Of a stretch of DNA of 64,000 bases, positions 47,577-57,700 are shown piece after piece; within the stretch, counting starts at the first letter, position 1; each line of letters begins with the position of its first letter. The DNA is from Paraspadella gotoi (taxonomy: Eukaryota; Chaetognatha), in the NCBI GenBank assembly GCA_051294375.1, contig CM119263.1:21016268-21080267 (forward strand). Direction: 5' to 3'. The position numbers were made by a program, and so were the translations under genes. Below the pieces are notes generated by a model. That model did not search any database, was not told where the DNA came from, and saw nothing but the letters and a program-made list of their open reading frames with translations.

Positions 47577-47936
47577 TTTTAAGTATTTTTATTCAGTGAG
47601 TAAAATACCAACTTTTTTATTCGCTAATTTTTATCTCGGACGCTTAACGACAGACGTCCCTAACCTAAATAAAAAAGAGGAACTCGAAAGAAGCTATCAC
47701 CTCATTGCCGAAGAATTGTTGCCCGTTTTAGAAATTTAGCGCCATCAGACTCAGAGAGAGAGAGAAAAAGGGAAACTAAATAAAAAGAAAGAGAAAAAAA
47801 AAGGAGTCTTTCTCTCCTCATCCCGATGCATCCAGACTTTGAGTCGGGTGGCAATTTAGATTCGGTTAGGTATGTAAATAGCGAGAGGTGGCGTGCGATT
47901 TGCGACGAGAAGAGAATGAGTTCTTATAAGAAAAAC

Positions 47937-48039
<103 letters not shown>

Positions 48040-48109
48040 GGAATAATAATAACACTTTAATTCCAATTTAATTTATTCTCTTCCAATTCAATTTTGGTTA
48101 AGTTTTTAT

Positions 48110-48330
48110 ATATACTATGATCGCACACTTTTATAAAACTTCATTGTAATTTATAATAATTTTTATTAAAAAAAATGGTAAGTCCCAGCTAAAACTATAA
48201 AAGCGTAGTAGTTTTTATATAAAAATGCGTAACGCCGAAAACGATGACGACAACGACGACGCCGACGACGATAACGTTATAAAGAAGCTCACCCGAATCA
48301 ATATCGAGTCGGAAGGCTCGATAACAAGAA
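48110..48330 (-). repeat. Hairpin plus GTC module, inverted, decayed
   Basis: Reverse complement of the 4500-4830 type module: GCACACTTTTATAAAACTTC, TATAAAAGCGTAGTAGTTTT, CGACGACG, then TATCGAGTC...GGCTCGATA. The hairpin is shortened compared with 4617-4654. Confidence 0.75.
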
Positions 48331-48545
48331 ATTACTAATGCAACAAAGACGAATTTATTGAGAAAGACTGGAAAAGAGAGTGAAGAGAAATGTCAGAATT
48401 TTATGCTTAATATCCGAGGGAGAAAGAGAAAGAGAAAGAGAGAGAGAGAGCGACAGACATCCTGAGGGTAAAGTTTCAATTCACGTAGAATTAATTAGAA
48501 TTAATTCTTCTTTCATTTGATTTTCCTTGTTTTCTTTTTTTTCAG

Positions 48546-48871
48546 ATCGACGCGTTCTTATTTTTTAGATTTTTGTCTCTTCTGCAAAGCATCACAGAGG
48601 AAAGTCCGACGCGTCCGGGTTTCGAAACCGGGATCCTCTGGACCGATTCGTCCGCTAACTTGTTTTTTTTTCTGGTAAGAAAGATGAACGTAAAAGTTTT
48701 TCTTTGAAATAAAAGTTTTTAAACTTTTTCTTTCTCTTACAGATCTTGCTGCCTAAAACCACGAATGAAAAATTAAAACACCTGAAAAAAAAGGGCAAAC
48801 TCAAGCTGAAAAAAATAAATTGTAACTGTTTTAAAAGAAAATATGTTGTAACTTATTACGTCGGTAAATAA
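48546..48871 (+). CDS. Two possible exons of an unknown gene (end of frame)
   Basis: A first possible exon spans 48546-48674. It follows a pyrimidine-rich acceptor (TTTTTTTTCAG) and ends at a donor (CTG|GTAAGA), giving 43 open codons. After an intron of 68 bp a second acceptor (CTCTTACAG) opens 48743-48871, which continues in the same phase for 42 codons to a TAA, with AATAAA overlapping the stop. The joined frame has no domain I recognise; its second half is lysine-rich (EKLKHLKKKGKLKLKK). The GGTTTCGAAACC palindrome inside the first exon also looks like a tRNA box B on the minus strand, so a SINE remnant is an alternative. The start would lie upstream, unseen. Confidence 0.25.
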
Positions 48872-48999
48872 AGAAAAATGAAAGGACGAAAATAACTTAT
48901 AAGTTCAAAAATCAAAATAAAGCTTCAAGAGTAAAAAAGTCTACTTTAAAGGAAAAAAAAGTTTTCCGTCGGAATCGAACTCGTAAAGTCGAGACTAAA

Positions 49000-49190
49000 T
49001 GCGCTTCACTCGAGAAGTCGATTTTCAAAATGGCGGCGAAAAACGCTTTCGAACGAAACAAAAGAGATGGCGGAAGTTCTTTTTTTTTGGCAAACGCCGC
49101 CAACCGTGAAGCGGAATCATGAGTAACGAAATAAACGAAAAAGCCGCCAAACGGAGGCGCTTTTGCCTGTGGCCCACTTAAGGGAAGTGA
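49000..49190 (+). promoter_or_regulatory. Promoter-like island with YY1-type ATGGCGGC sites
   Basis: A GC- and CpG-richer island in AT-rich DNA. AAAATGGCGGC at 49027-49037 matches the YY1 consensus usual just downstream of metazoan start sites, and a second, weaker site (AGATGGCGGA) follows at 49065-49074 in the same orientation. A short ATG frame starts at the first site but stops after about 28 codons, so it is not the main coding start. The first convincing exon (50214) lies about 1.2 kb downstream. Inference only; a GTTCGATTCC-like box on the minus strand near 48970 is an unexplained tRNA-like element. Confidence 0.35.
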
Positions 49191-49337
49191 GCGTTTATTA
49201 TAAACTATTGTATAATTATATAATTATAGAGTTTAAGAATAAAAGCTTGAGAACGACCAAATCGTTAACGTCATCGAAATTTTTCAAATTAGGAAAAGAT
49301 ATTTAAAAAAGCTTCAACAAAAAAGAGTTTAAGATCT

Positions 49338-49340
49338 CTT

Positions 49341-49401
<61 letters not shown>
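49338..49401. repeat. CT microsatellite
   Basis: CT dinucleotide run with a few TTT interruptions at the start. Confidence 0.95.
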
Positions 49402-49403
<2 letters not shown>

Positions 49404-50213
49404 CAACGATTAGGGCTATTGGAAAAGAAAACGACAACAACAGTAAAAGAAATAAAAAAAGAAAGACGATAGAAGATTGTGACACATTTTGTGACATTTG
49501 CTGCCACGAGGATTTTTTGCGCGCCTAGTGTCGCATTCGAAAACAAAAAACACTCCGTCGAATAGAAAAACACGTTCCGTCCTCTGCTGTGTATAGAGAG
49601 AAACAAAACAAAAGATCACGGATAAAAGCTGAACCGCAGACATAAACATAGAACTGAAAAAGTTGACGTTACCGTGAATAAAAATTGAAAAAAAAGGCTA
49701 TTTTGTTTCAAAATAATTGAAAAATAAATAATTTAGTGAGTACCACGACTCGATGAAGCATTGACGCCTTGGGCGTTGCCACGAAGAACGTAAGACTGAA
49801 ACCCCGATGGAACGAAACAAAATAAATTCGAAATAATATTAAACGCAAATGAATCGATTAAGACGATATAAAACTACATACAATAAAAAAAGAATAGCTG
49901 TTGAAAATAAAATTGACAAGAACAATCTTTAAAATTTCGTGAAAGTTTTTACCATGAGAAAAAGAGATAATTGAATTTGAGATTAAATTTCCGATGGAAA
50001 GACTGGATTTTTTTTATAGAAGTTTAATCAACTTTCTATGGGAAATAAATTAATTCGATAAACAAAAAAAAAAAATTCCCAACCGAGAAAAGCGATAAGC
50101 GACGAAAAACATAAAAGAAATAATGAAAAAAAAATGGAAAAAAGTACAATAAAAAGTTAAATTATTATTTTCTTTTCTCGTGAATATAAATCGGTCACGT
50201 ACAAAGAACGAAA
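49402..50213. other. Single-copy AT-rich DNA upstream of a candidate exon
   Basis: No repeat of this window recurs here. It includes mixed-composition stretches at 49490-49640 and 49740-49815, possibly untranslated exon or intron sequence of the gene whose coding exons follow. No frame is convincing. Confidence 0.4.
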
Positions 50214-50264
50214 ATGAAGAAAAACATGAACCTGTTCAAGAGGAACCGATCCGAATCACCGCAG
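50214..50264 (+). CDS. Candidate first coding exon of an unidentified gene
   Basis: Seventeen codons open with an ATG in good context (A at -3, CGAAAATGA) and a second ATG four codons later. The peptide MKKNMNLFKRNRSESPQ is basic and serine-containing, reminiscent of the intracellular N-terminus of many signalling or membrane proteins, but it is not diagnostic. The exon ends at CAG followed by GTGGGG, a usable though weak donor. An in-frame stop lies 27 bases before the ATG (50187-50189), so translation cannot start much earlier in this exon. It joins in phase 0 with 50594-50720 across a 329-bp intron. The sequence is single-copy here and its codon use is not microsatellite-driven. I do not recognise the gene. 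Confidence 0.5.
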
Positions 50265-50593
50265 GTGGGGAAAACTTGCAATTTTTCTCTATTCTCATTC
50301 TCTTTGTCCTGGTCGCCGAGAATTTGTCTCACTTTGTCTCACTTTGTCACTATGTGTCATCTTTGAGAAAGGGGTTGGGTGGCTGATTTTCGCTATGAAA
50401 TATTTCCTCTCAATAAAAATGAGACAAAGATTACGGGTTGTGTTTTCGAGTTGACTGAAGAAAGCTTTTACGTTTTTGCTATTTTCTTTTATGTGTTTTT
50501 TTTTTCCATTTCTTTTCTGTAATTTCTAAAATTTCAACTTTTTGTAATTTTTTTTCTATTTTCTTTATAATTCCGTCCCCTCACTACCGCCAG

Positions 50594-50720
50594 ACGTCGA
50601 CTGTGACTGTTCCAAAGATCCGTCTGCCTCGTCAATGCGCCGAGGATCTTTCCGGATCTGACGCCGAAGATTCCGAGGGGGAGCTCGACTCGGCCATCGC
50701 TCAGGGAGGGAAATATGGGG
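50594..50720 (+). CDS. Candidate second coding exon, acidic/serine-rich
   Basis: This 127-bp exon lies between a pyrimidine-containing acceptor (CACTACCGCCAG) and a near-perfect donor (GGGG|GTAAGT). In phase 0 from the previous exon it encodes 42 residues: a short basic/hydrophobic segment (TSTVTVPKIRLPRQ) followed by an acidic serine-rich segment (EDLSGSDAEDSEGELDSAIA) with casein-kinase-2-like S-D-x-E sites, and ends near GGKYG in phase 1. GC content and codon use are clearly higher than in surrounding DNA, as for a real exon. No further exon was found downstream: the next 13 kb is repeats and an AT-rich palindrome, so the gene continues outside or its intron was invaded. Probably disordered N-terminal region of an unidentified protein. 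Confidence 0.6.
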
Positions 50721-50919
50721 GTAAGTTAAAAAAATGGCGGGAGGGAGGTGAGGCATATTCCGATACCTTGATATCTATTATGCGAGATATTTATGGCTCC
50801 ATGATACTACGTATATGATGTATGCAAAAATTAATAAAATTTCATAGTAATAGTAAATATTGGTTTTCTGCTTGTAAAATACTGAAAATTGGATTGCTCT
50901 CGTTCCATTTTGGAATTTC

Positions 50920-51045
50920 CAACTCTTTATCTCGCAAGACGGGCCAAAGCCCGTCTTGGCGAGATTAAGCGAAGGCTCAGCTTCTTTGTGACGTCGTCGT
51001 CGTCACCCTTTTTTAGTCGGCTCTGCTTATCAGCAGATCCCGACT
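50920..51045 (+). repeat. Variant hairpin plus GTC stub and core hairpin
   Basis: A hairpin with arms CTCGCAAGACGGGC and GCCCGTCTTGGCGAG (50931-50965) is followed by CAGCTTCTTTGTGACGTCGT and then directly by AGTCGGCTCTGCTTATCAGC. It fuses the end of one module family with the hairpin end of another, outside the duplicated segments. Confidence 0.7.
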
Positions 51046-51888
51046 CTAGAGAGAAGATTAATCACATACTTTCCTACCCACACACAAAATTCAATTTCGA
51101 TTTATCTATCCAATTTTAATAAACATAATATTATTAGTAAATTTAAGTAAACACTCCAAGTAAAATATGACTTTTGTTTTTTCCATTTTAACTCATTTCC
51201 ACTCGCACGATTCCATCGAAACTTTATATCCAGCTCAATCAATCACACACTTTCCTACCATCATACAAAATTTCAAGTCAATTGCCCTATCCACTCATGA
51301 GCAATTGGCGTTCAAATAGTGAAATATTATTTTTTGTTTTTCCATTTAAACCAATTTTTACTCGCACGATCCCCTCGAAACTTCATATCCATCTCAATCA
51401 CAAAGTTTCCTACCCCACACACACAAATTTCATACCTATCCTCCATCCAATCACGAGTAATTAGAGTTTTTTGCTAAGGTGGGACGGAGGACGGACGGAC
51501 GAGACGGACGGAGGACGGACGGACGACGGACGGACGGAACGGACGGACGGACGGACGGACGGACGGAGGACCGGACGGACGGGACGGAACGGACGGACGG
51601 ACGGACGGACGGAACGGACGGACGGACGGACGACGACGACAGGGACGGCGGACGGACGGACCGGACGGACGGACGGACGGACGAGGACGGAACGGACGGA
51701 CGGACGGAACGGACGGACGCGACGGACGGAACGGACGGACGGACGGACGGACGGACGGCGGACGGCGACATCGTTTTTTTTTACATAATTAATCATAATT
51801 CGATGTTCTGACATGTTGATAAGTGGTGTGCCCGACAATATTTGAGGGGGCGGACCGACGGACCGACAAAGTGATTTAGAGTTCGGGA
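51045..51888 (+). repeat. Composite microsatellite element, copy next to gap
   Basis: Units of about 150 bp (51055-51470), then a long GACG array with many one-base errors (51482-51770), then the core to GGGA at 51888, where a gap cuts the hairpin. The 18-bp array is missing at the 5' end; instead the inverted hairpin end lies just before it. Long open frames in the array are repeat translations. Confidence 0.8.
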
Positions 51889-51913
51889 NNNNNNNNNNNN
51901 NNNNNNNNNNNNN
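51889..51913. other. Assembly gap (25 N)
   Basis: Exactly 25 N, between the end of one composite element and the 18-bp array of the next. A join between two copies of the same repeat is a likely misassembly point. Confidence 0.95.
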
Positions 51914-52975
51914 TCACACCGCATATTTGCTGTCAAGACTGGGCATAATTTATTCAACTGGCCTAATTGGTCAACTAGCATAATTTGGTCCAACAGGGCA
52001 TAATTGGTCAACTTTGCAGAACTATCTAGAGCTTAGCAGAATTTTTGGTCAGACTGGCATCAATTTGTCATTTAAGAATTGGTCCAACTGGCATATTTTG
52101 TCAATTGGCATAAATTTGCGTCAATCATCAATCAATCAATCAATCAATCAGGAGAGAGATAGAGAGAGAGAAACTTTTAATAAATTCAAATAAATGTGTC
52201 TTTTGGTTTTCTAATTTGAACTCTTTCCACTCTACGATTCCATTCCAGAAAAATTTATATCAGCTTTATCACATACTTTCCTACCCCACACACAAATCAA
52301 TTTCGATTTATCTATCCATTTTTAATAACATATAATATTAGTAAATTTAAGTAAAAACACTCCAAGTAAATATGACTTTTGTTTTTTCCATTTTAACTCA
52401 TTTCCACTCGCACGATTCCATCGAAACTTTATATCAGCTCAATCACACACTTTCCTACCCATCATACAAAATTTCAAGTCAATTGCCCTATCCACCTCAT
52501 GAGGCAATTGGCGTTCAAATAGTGAAATATTATTTTTTGTTTTTTCCATTTAAACACAATTTTTACTCGCACGATCCCCTCGAAACTTCAATATCCATCT
52601 CAATCACAAAGTTTCCTACCCACACACACAAAATTTCATACCTATCCATCCATCCAATCACGAGTAATTAGAGTTTTTTGCTAAGGTGGGACGGAACCGG
52701 ACGGACAGGACGGACGGGACGGACGGACGGACGGAGCGGCACGGACGGAAGACGGACGGACGGAGGACGGACGGACGGACGGACGACGGAACGGACGGAC
52801 GGACGGACGGACGGGGTGCGACTCGTTTTTACAGTAATTATATCATAATCCGATGTTCTGACATTGTTATGTGTGCGTGCCCGACAATATTGAGGGGGCG
52901 GACCGACGGACCGACAAAGGTGAATATATAGAGTCGGGATCTGCTGGATAGCGCAGTACGGCCGACTAAATGAAG
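51914..52975 (+). repeat. Composite microsatellite element, complete copy 2
   Basis: Same order as 33520-34725: 18-bp array (about 51940-52115), a short CAAT run (52120-52150), GA, units of about 150 bp (52180-52680), GACG array (52687-52815), then the core with a damaged hairpin (GGATCTGCTGGATAGCGCAG). Many small indels relative to the first complete copy. Confidence 0.75.
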
Positions 52976-53020
52976 TGCGTGACGACGACGACGTGCGATC
53001 TCTTCCCCGCCGGCCGTCTC

Positions 53021-53057
53021 GACCAAATTATGTCAGTTGACCAAATTATGTCAGTAG
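53021..53057 (-). repeat. Two inverted 18-bp units
   Basis: GACCAAATTATGTCAGTT and a second copy: the array unit of the composite element in opposite orientation, directly before the hammerhead-like motif. Confidence 0.75.
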
Positions 53058-53110
53058 ACATGTTTTGACTCAGAGATTTTTGAGTCTTCATCAGCGCTTT
53101 TGACAGTTGT
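53058..53110 (-). ncRNA. Hammerhead-like core, decayed (left copy)
   Basis: On the minus strand the order is CTGATGA, then a stem of five pairs (GACTC with GAGTC) closed by a 10-base loop, then AAAAC. The hammerhead core needs CUGANGA, stem II and GAAA. Here the first base of GAAA is A, a change at the position equivalent to G12, so activity is unlikely. Penelope-like elements are known to carry hammerhead motifs in their terminal repeats, and a Penelope-type endonuclease frame follows at 53579. A cleavage triplet with closing stems was not established. Confidence 0.4.
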
Positions 53111-53277
53111 GAATAATGGGACAATTTGTGAGTTAAAGAAAGAGAGAGAGAGAGAGAGACAGAAAAGGTTAAGGTTTCCAACAAAGAATTGAGAGAGATT
53201 AGTGGTCACTTTAGAGGACAGATTTAGTTGAGGCTAGATAGAATAAGTGGTGAAAAGAAATGAAATTTGGTGAAGGT

Positions 53278-53285
53278 GAGAGAGA

Positions 53286-53350
<65 letters not shown>
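53278..53350. repeat. GA microsatellite
   Basis: About 35 GA units with one GTGA interruption, inside the retroelement remnant. The rest of 53110-53570 is AT-rich without recognised coding sequence. Confidence 0.95.
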
Positions 53351-53355
<5 letters not shown>

Positions 53356-53578
53356 AACAATTACATTTGAGCAATGTACAACAAAGATAAAATTAAACAA
53401 ACTTGATTTGTATGTCTAATAACAAAATTGCAATAAATTAATTTTGAAGTTTGAAAAATTGAAATGAATGAAATTTGAAATATAAGAGTTTAATTCAAGA
53501 GGGATAGATAAGTAAAGATTTTAGTGAAATATAAGATGTATGAAAGAGCTCAAAATGAGCAATTGTTAAAATGAGCAA

Positions 53579-54229
53579 TTGGTGAAACCGAAAGACAAAA
53601 TCCTCAGACCGAAAACATCAGGAGCCGTCTATTGGGCGGCCTGTGCAGGTACGGGCAACCAACCCTGTGCAGCAGCATATGTGGGCGAAACAGGCAAGTC
53701 TCTCTTAGACCATTTCCAACAGCACGTAAGACCCTACAGAGACACTCGTGGCCATATCATGTCCGCTATAGCAGAGCATGCAACGCTCATTGGGCATCGA
53801 TTCAGAGAGGAAGACTGTCTCGTGCTGTCCCATGACCCAAAATGGTTCTCAAGAGGTAATAGAGAGGCGATTTACATCAAGGCCCTCGAACCTTCTTTGA
53901 ATCGTGATGGAGGACGATTCGACCTCCCTCCAAACTATGATTCGCTTATCAAAAAAGTGGTGCAACGTCCCACACCACCGCAGCCGCACAATGACTCCCC
54001 TGTTTCTACTCAACGAATCAGGCGGAGACCTTCGGTCAATAGATGGGCATCTGATGCCTCCGAATCTCCTGCAGCAACTCGGTCTCTTTCTCTAAGGCCT
54101 GAGCGTCGTCCCAAACGACGGCTGCAGGACGATGAAGAGGGTTCCACCATCCCTGCAAAAGTGGCAAGAGTGGATACTCGCCCGCCTCAACAGTTGCCAG
54201 ACCATGTTTCGACTCAGAGATTTTCGAGT
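53579..54229 (+). pseudogene. Penelope-like element GIY-YIG endonuclease fragment
   Basis: About 217 codons open up to the N gap. The first part is a GIY-YIG nuclease domain of the type that Penelope-like retroelements carry after their reverse transcriptase. The GIY-like GAVYW is at residues 15-19, YVGETGKSL (the YIG half) at 34-42, AEHATLIGHRF at 65-75, the presumed metal-binding Glu in NREAIYI at residue 96, and the conserved PSLNRDGG at 105-112. C22 and C30 could belong to a zinc-binding insert. The arginine usual after the YIG half is not evident (LLDHFQQH). Residues 125-217 form a disordered, proline- and arginine-rich tail with an RRPKRR nuclear-import-like stretch. There is no reverse transcriptase upstream: an in-frame stop precedes at 53567, no ATG comes before residue 61, and only AT- and GA-rich DNA lies between. 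It is therefore a deleted copy. Confidence 0.75.
54193..54229 (-). ncRNA. Hammerhead-like core (right copy, cut by gap)
   Basis: A 37-bp block identical to 62794-62830. On the minus strand it holds GACTC-type stem II, its loop and an intact GAAAC; the CTGATGA part would lie inside the gap. It overlaps the last codons of the GIY-YIG frame in antisense and stands in the same orientation as 53058-53110, so the two may be the terminal direct repeats of one deleted Penelope-like element. Confidence 0.35.
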
Positions 54230-54756
54230 NNNNNNNNNNNNNNNNNNNNNNNNNNNNNNNNNNNNNNNNNNNNNNNNNNNNNNNNNNNNNNNNNNNNNNN
54301 NNNNNNNNNNNNNNNNNNNNNNNNNNNNNNNNNNNNNNNNNNNNNNNNNNNNNNNNNNNNNNNNNNNNNNNNNNNNNNNNNNNNNNNNNNNNNNNNNNNN
54401 NNNNNNNNNNNNNNNNNNNNNNNNNNNNNNNNNNNNNNNNNNNNNNNNNNNNNNNNNNNNNNNNNNNNNNNNNNNNNNNNNNNNNNNNNNNNNNNNNNNN
54501 NNNNNNNNNNNNNNNNNNNNNNNNNNNNNNNNNNNNNNNNNNNNNNNNNNNNNNNNNNNNNNNNNNNNNNNNNNNNNNNNNNNNNNNNNNNNNNNNNNNN
54601 NNNNNNNNNNNNNNNNNNNNNNNNNNNNNNNNNNNNNNNNNNNNNNNNNNNNNNNNNNNNNNNNNNNNNNNNNNNNNNNNNNNNNNNNNNNNNNNNNNNN
54701 NNNNNNNNNNNNNNNNNNNNNNNNNNNNNNNNNNNNNNNNNNNNNNNNNNNNNNNN
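54230..54756. other. Assembly gap (527 N)
   Basis: Run of N between the Penelope-like fragment and the left arm of the large inverted repeat; the outer end of that arm is probably hidden here. Confidence 0.95.
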
Positions 54757-57700
54757 ATTAATAATAAAATCGTTGTAACAATTCAAAATTCCTTGTTTAC
54801 AAATCGTATTACTATAAATCATGAAAAATATTTTTTTTTAAATCAGAATTTTTAAAAACGGACTCGGGTAGAGATTGAAAAAATAAAAAAAATATTACTA
54901 CAAGATTTCCCAATTTTTTTGTTTTATTGCTTAAAATTAGCCAAAACTATAAAAATTATGGTATGACGATGATGATGATGATTTTAAAAAGTTTTTCCAT
55001 TATTTGACCCATTTATCATCAAAATATTAAAAAACACATTATACTTTGTATAGACAACTTTTTATGGGCTATCTGAATCCGTTCTTAAAAAAAATTTTTA
55101 TTGCCTATGCATTGATAAATATTTAAATGCTTTAATGTTATACAGTCCTTCACTAATTAAAAAAGTGATATTAAATATTGATTAAGTATATGATGGACAA
55201 ATGAATTTGATATTACAAAACTCTTAATGATAAAAAGTGATCAATTTTGGCCCGCCTTAATATGCAATGATAATCGATCATTGATGATCTTTCAATCAAC
55301 TGATCAATCAGCCAATCAATAATTTTATCTGAGAGAGAGAGAGAGAGTGACTTCGCGTCAAAATCATCAGAGATAAGGGGAGATATGTTAAAGCTCTGCA
55401 AATTTTACAAGCATGCAGTTGATGTTATGGTTCTAGTTACTACTCGTTAAAGAGTTAAAAATTTGGTTTAAAAATGTAAAATTTTAACAAAGTTTTTAGA
55501 AAGTTGAACTATAAATATTTGAAGTACTAATCCATCCTACATTAAATTACATAAATTGTGTCGTTTATTTTTGGACGACTTCATATATTCAATTTTGTAG
55601 TAAATAAAAATTGAAGATTAGCTTTAGGTCTAATCCAAATTTACAGCGTATAACGAAAATAAAAACTTTTTATCACGATTCCCAAGCCAAATTATGGTTT
55701 GTTTTTCAAATATGTAAGTAGACCCAAACTTTGATATAGATTATCGGTTTCTAAAAAACGTTGCCTTAATCATAGTATATAAAATTTGTATAAAATTTCT
55801 TTTTATCATCGAACTAGAATCCCATCCATATCATTTCGTATCTTTTTATTGTTAAGCACGCGTTCAAGCCGGTTCAAAAGTAACAAAGATCTAGACTGCG
55901 TGGTTATTGTCACATATTTTTATAAAAGAGGCATCTTTTTGCCCTTGAAAGTTTGACATTATAGTTTTTATAAAATAGTATTATCATAACTCTTTATTTA
56001 TTACATAATTTCATATGATATATCTTATGAGTTTTTAGTGATGGGATTTGTATATTTATATTTTTTTCTGTATTTTAGGGAAACATTTACAATTATCACT
56101 TTTTGTTTTGCTTATGAATCGTGAACTATTTTAATAGCATAATATTAATATGATCTTTACTAGATCAATGTAATAACATCATATAATTAATAAACAATAT
56201 ATAATTCTAACAAAAAACAAACTGTCTTACGTATTATATGATTACAATTTATCCTTCTTCTTTAACTATTATTATATTATAACTTTTCCTATCTACTATG
56301 TTTCTTTTATAACTGTTATTAGGCAATACTTATCAGGCCTGAATGGCGTTTGGCATCTATAGGTAAATTTTTTTTGATTATAAAAGACTCGATTTTTTTT
56401 AGTTTTTGTATTGATTATTTTTTTATTGTTGTGATTTATAGAGATTATATAATTTTATGGTTACAATAACATTTAATTTTTTTACATTTACGAATTTTTT
56501 CAAATGTTGCTTCATCTTGTTGTACATATTGATGTATCATATTCTACTGTTTTAATCTTTGTTATCCTTTTCATTTTGTTGATTGAAAATAATTTATTAT
56601 TGTCATTCATATCTTCTTAAAATCTATATCTTATTAATATTCGTTTTCACTATCGTTATTTGATTATGAGAATTTTATCAATATTGACTTTGCTTTCTTT
56701 TTAGTTTTAACTTTTGAAATTTTATTAATTTTTGTTTCGTTGAGAAAATATTTCAAATATATATCTCTTTTATGTAAAAGTCTGTTATATTCTATAGCGG
56801 AGTTAATTGACTTAATCACTAAAATGCCGGCTTTTCAAGCTTGTGGTTAAAATTATTAAAATTTTCTACTTCTTTTCAAGAGAAGTTTTTGTTTGTTCTG
56901 AAAAAAAATTTTTCTTTTAATGCTCTTACGACCCAAACCAAGATTAAAAACCAATTTTCTGTGGAAACTATGATAACATTCTGTTTAAACTATTACTATT
57001 TGTCTAGAAATATTTTACCTTATAATTTTCACTTATTTCTGTGCAATATTATTTTTTAATTATTTTAATAGTCTATTTGTTTTTTTTATATAATTATTAA
57101 TTTTCTTATAATTTTTTTTTCGTTATTTACTTTTATGGTTATCTTATTATCAAGTTTTTCCATATTTAGCTATTTATTAAATGGTAACTTAAACGAATGA
57201 TTTATACAATTTATAATACAATTTATATTATATTATATGTAATAAGGAATTTAAGCAAACAAAATAGTTAATATTTTATTTTATGCAAAAATCTTTTTGA
57301 ATTCCTCATTTTGGAGCATTCAAGCTCTCGTTTAAATACTATTTTGTCTTATTTATATTAGTATAAATACTATAAACTATTTATATTTATAAAATATATA
57401 TTAGACCTTGCCATATATTAAAAGTTTTGAAATCAAAAAACGAGTATTGTGTAAAAGGTTACAAAAACGTTCACACAAGTGATCACACACATATATACTT
57501 TAATTTAAAACACCTTTTATTCGATTTGAAATTCTCAACATGAGAGATCCCGATCGATTTTTATCTTGCTCCTAAATTATGCAAATTACTTACGATCGAA
57601 TTTGTCAGATAACGATGACGCTCTTTATTCGCGTAATTTTAAACGTTTTATTATTGTATAAAATAAATAATTAAAAATTATAGTTTTTAGAATAATATAT

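Noticed and set aside
47580-47739. Terminal exon encoding a charged peptide ending in LLPVLEI
   Set aside because: The frame is open but starts inside the hairpin at 47422-47576, has no clear acceptor and no recognised similarity.
48960-49025. Minus-strand tRNA gene suggested by GAGTTCGATTCC
   Set aside because: Box B is plausible, but acceptor and D-arm pairing were not found by eye; kept only as a remark.
51451-51838. Overlapping frames of over 100 codons on both strands
   Set aside because: Translation of the GACG array; open on both strands and damaged by one-base indels.
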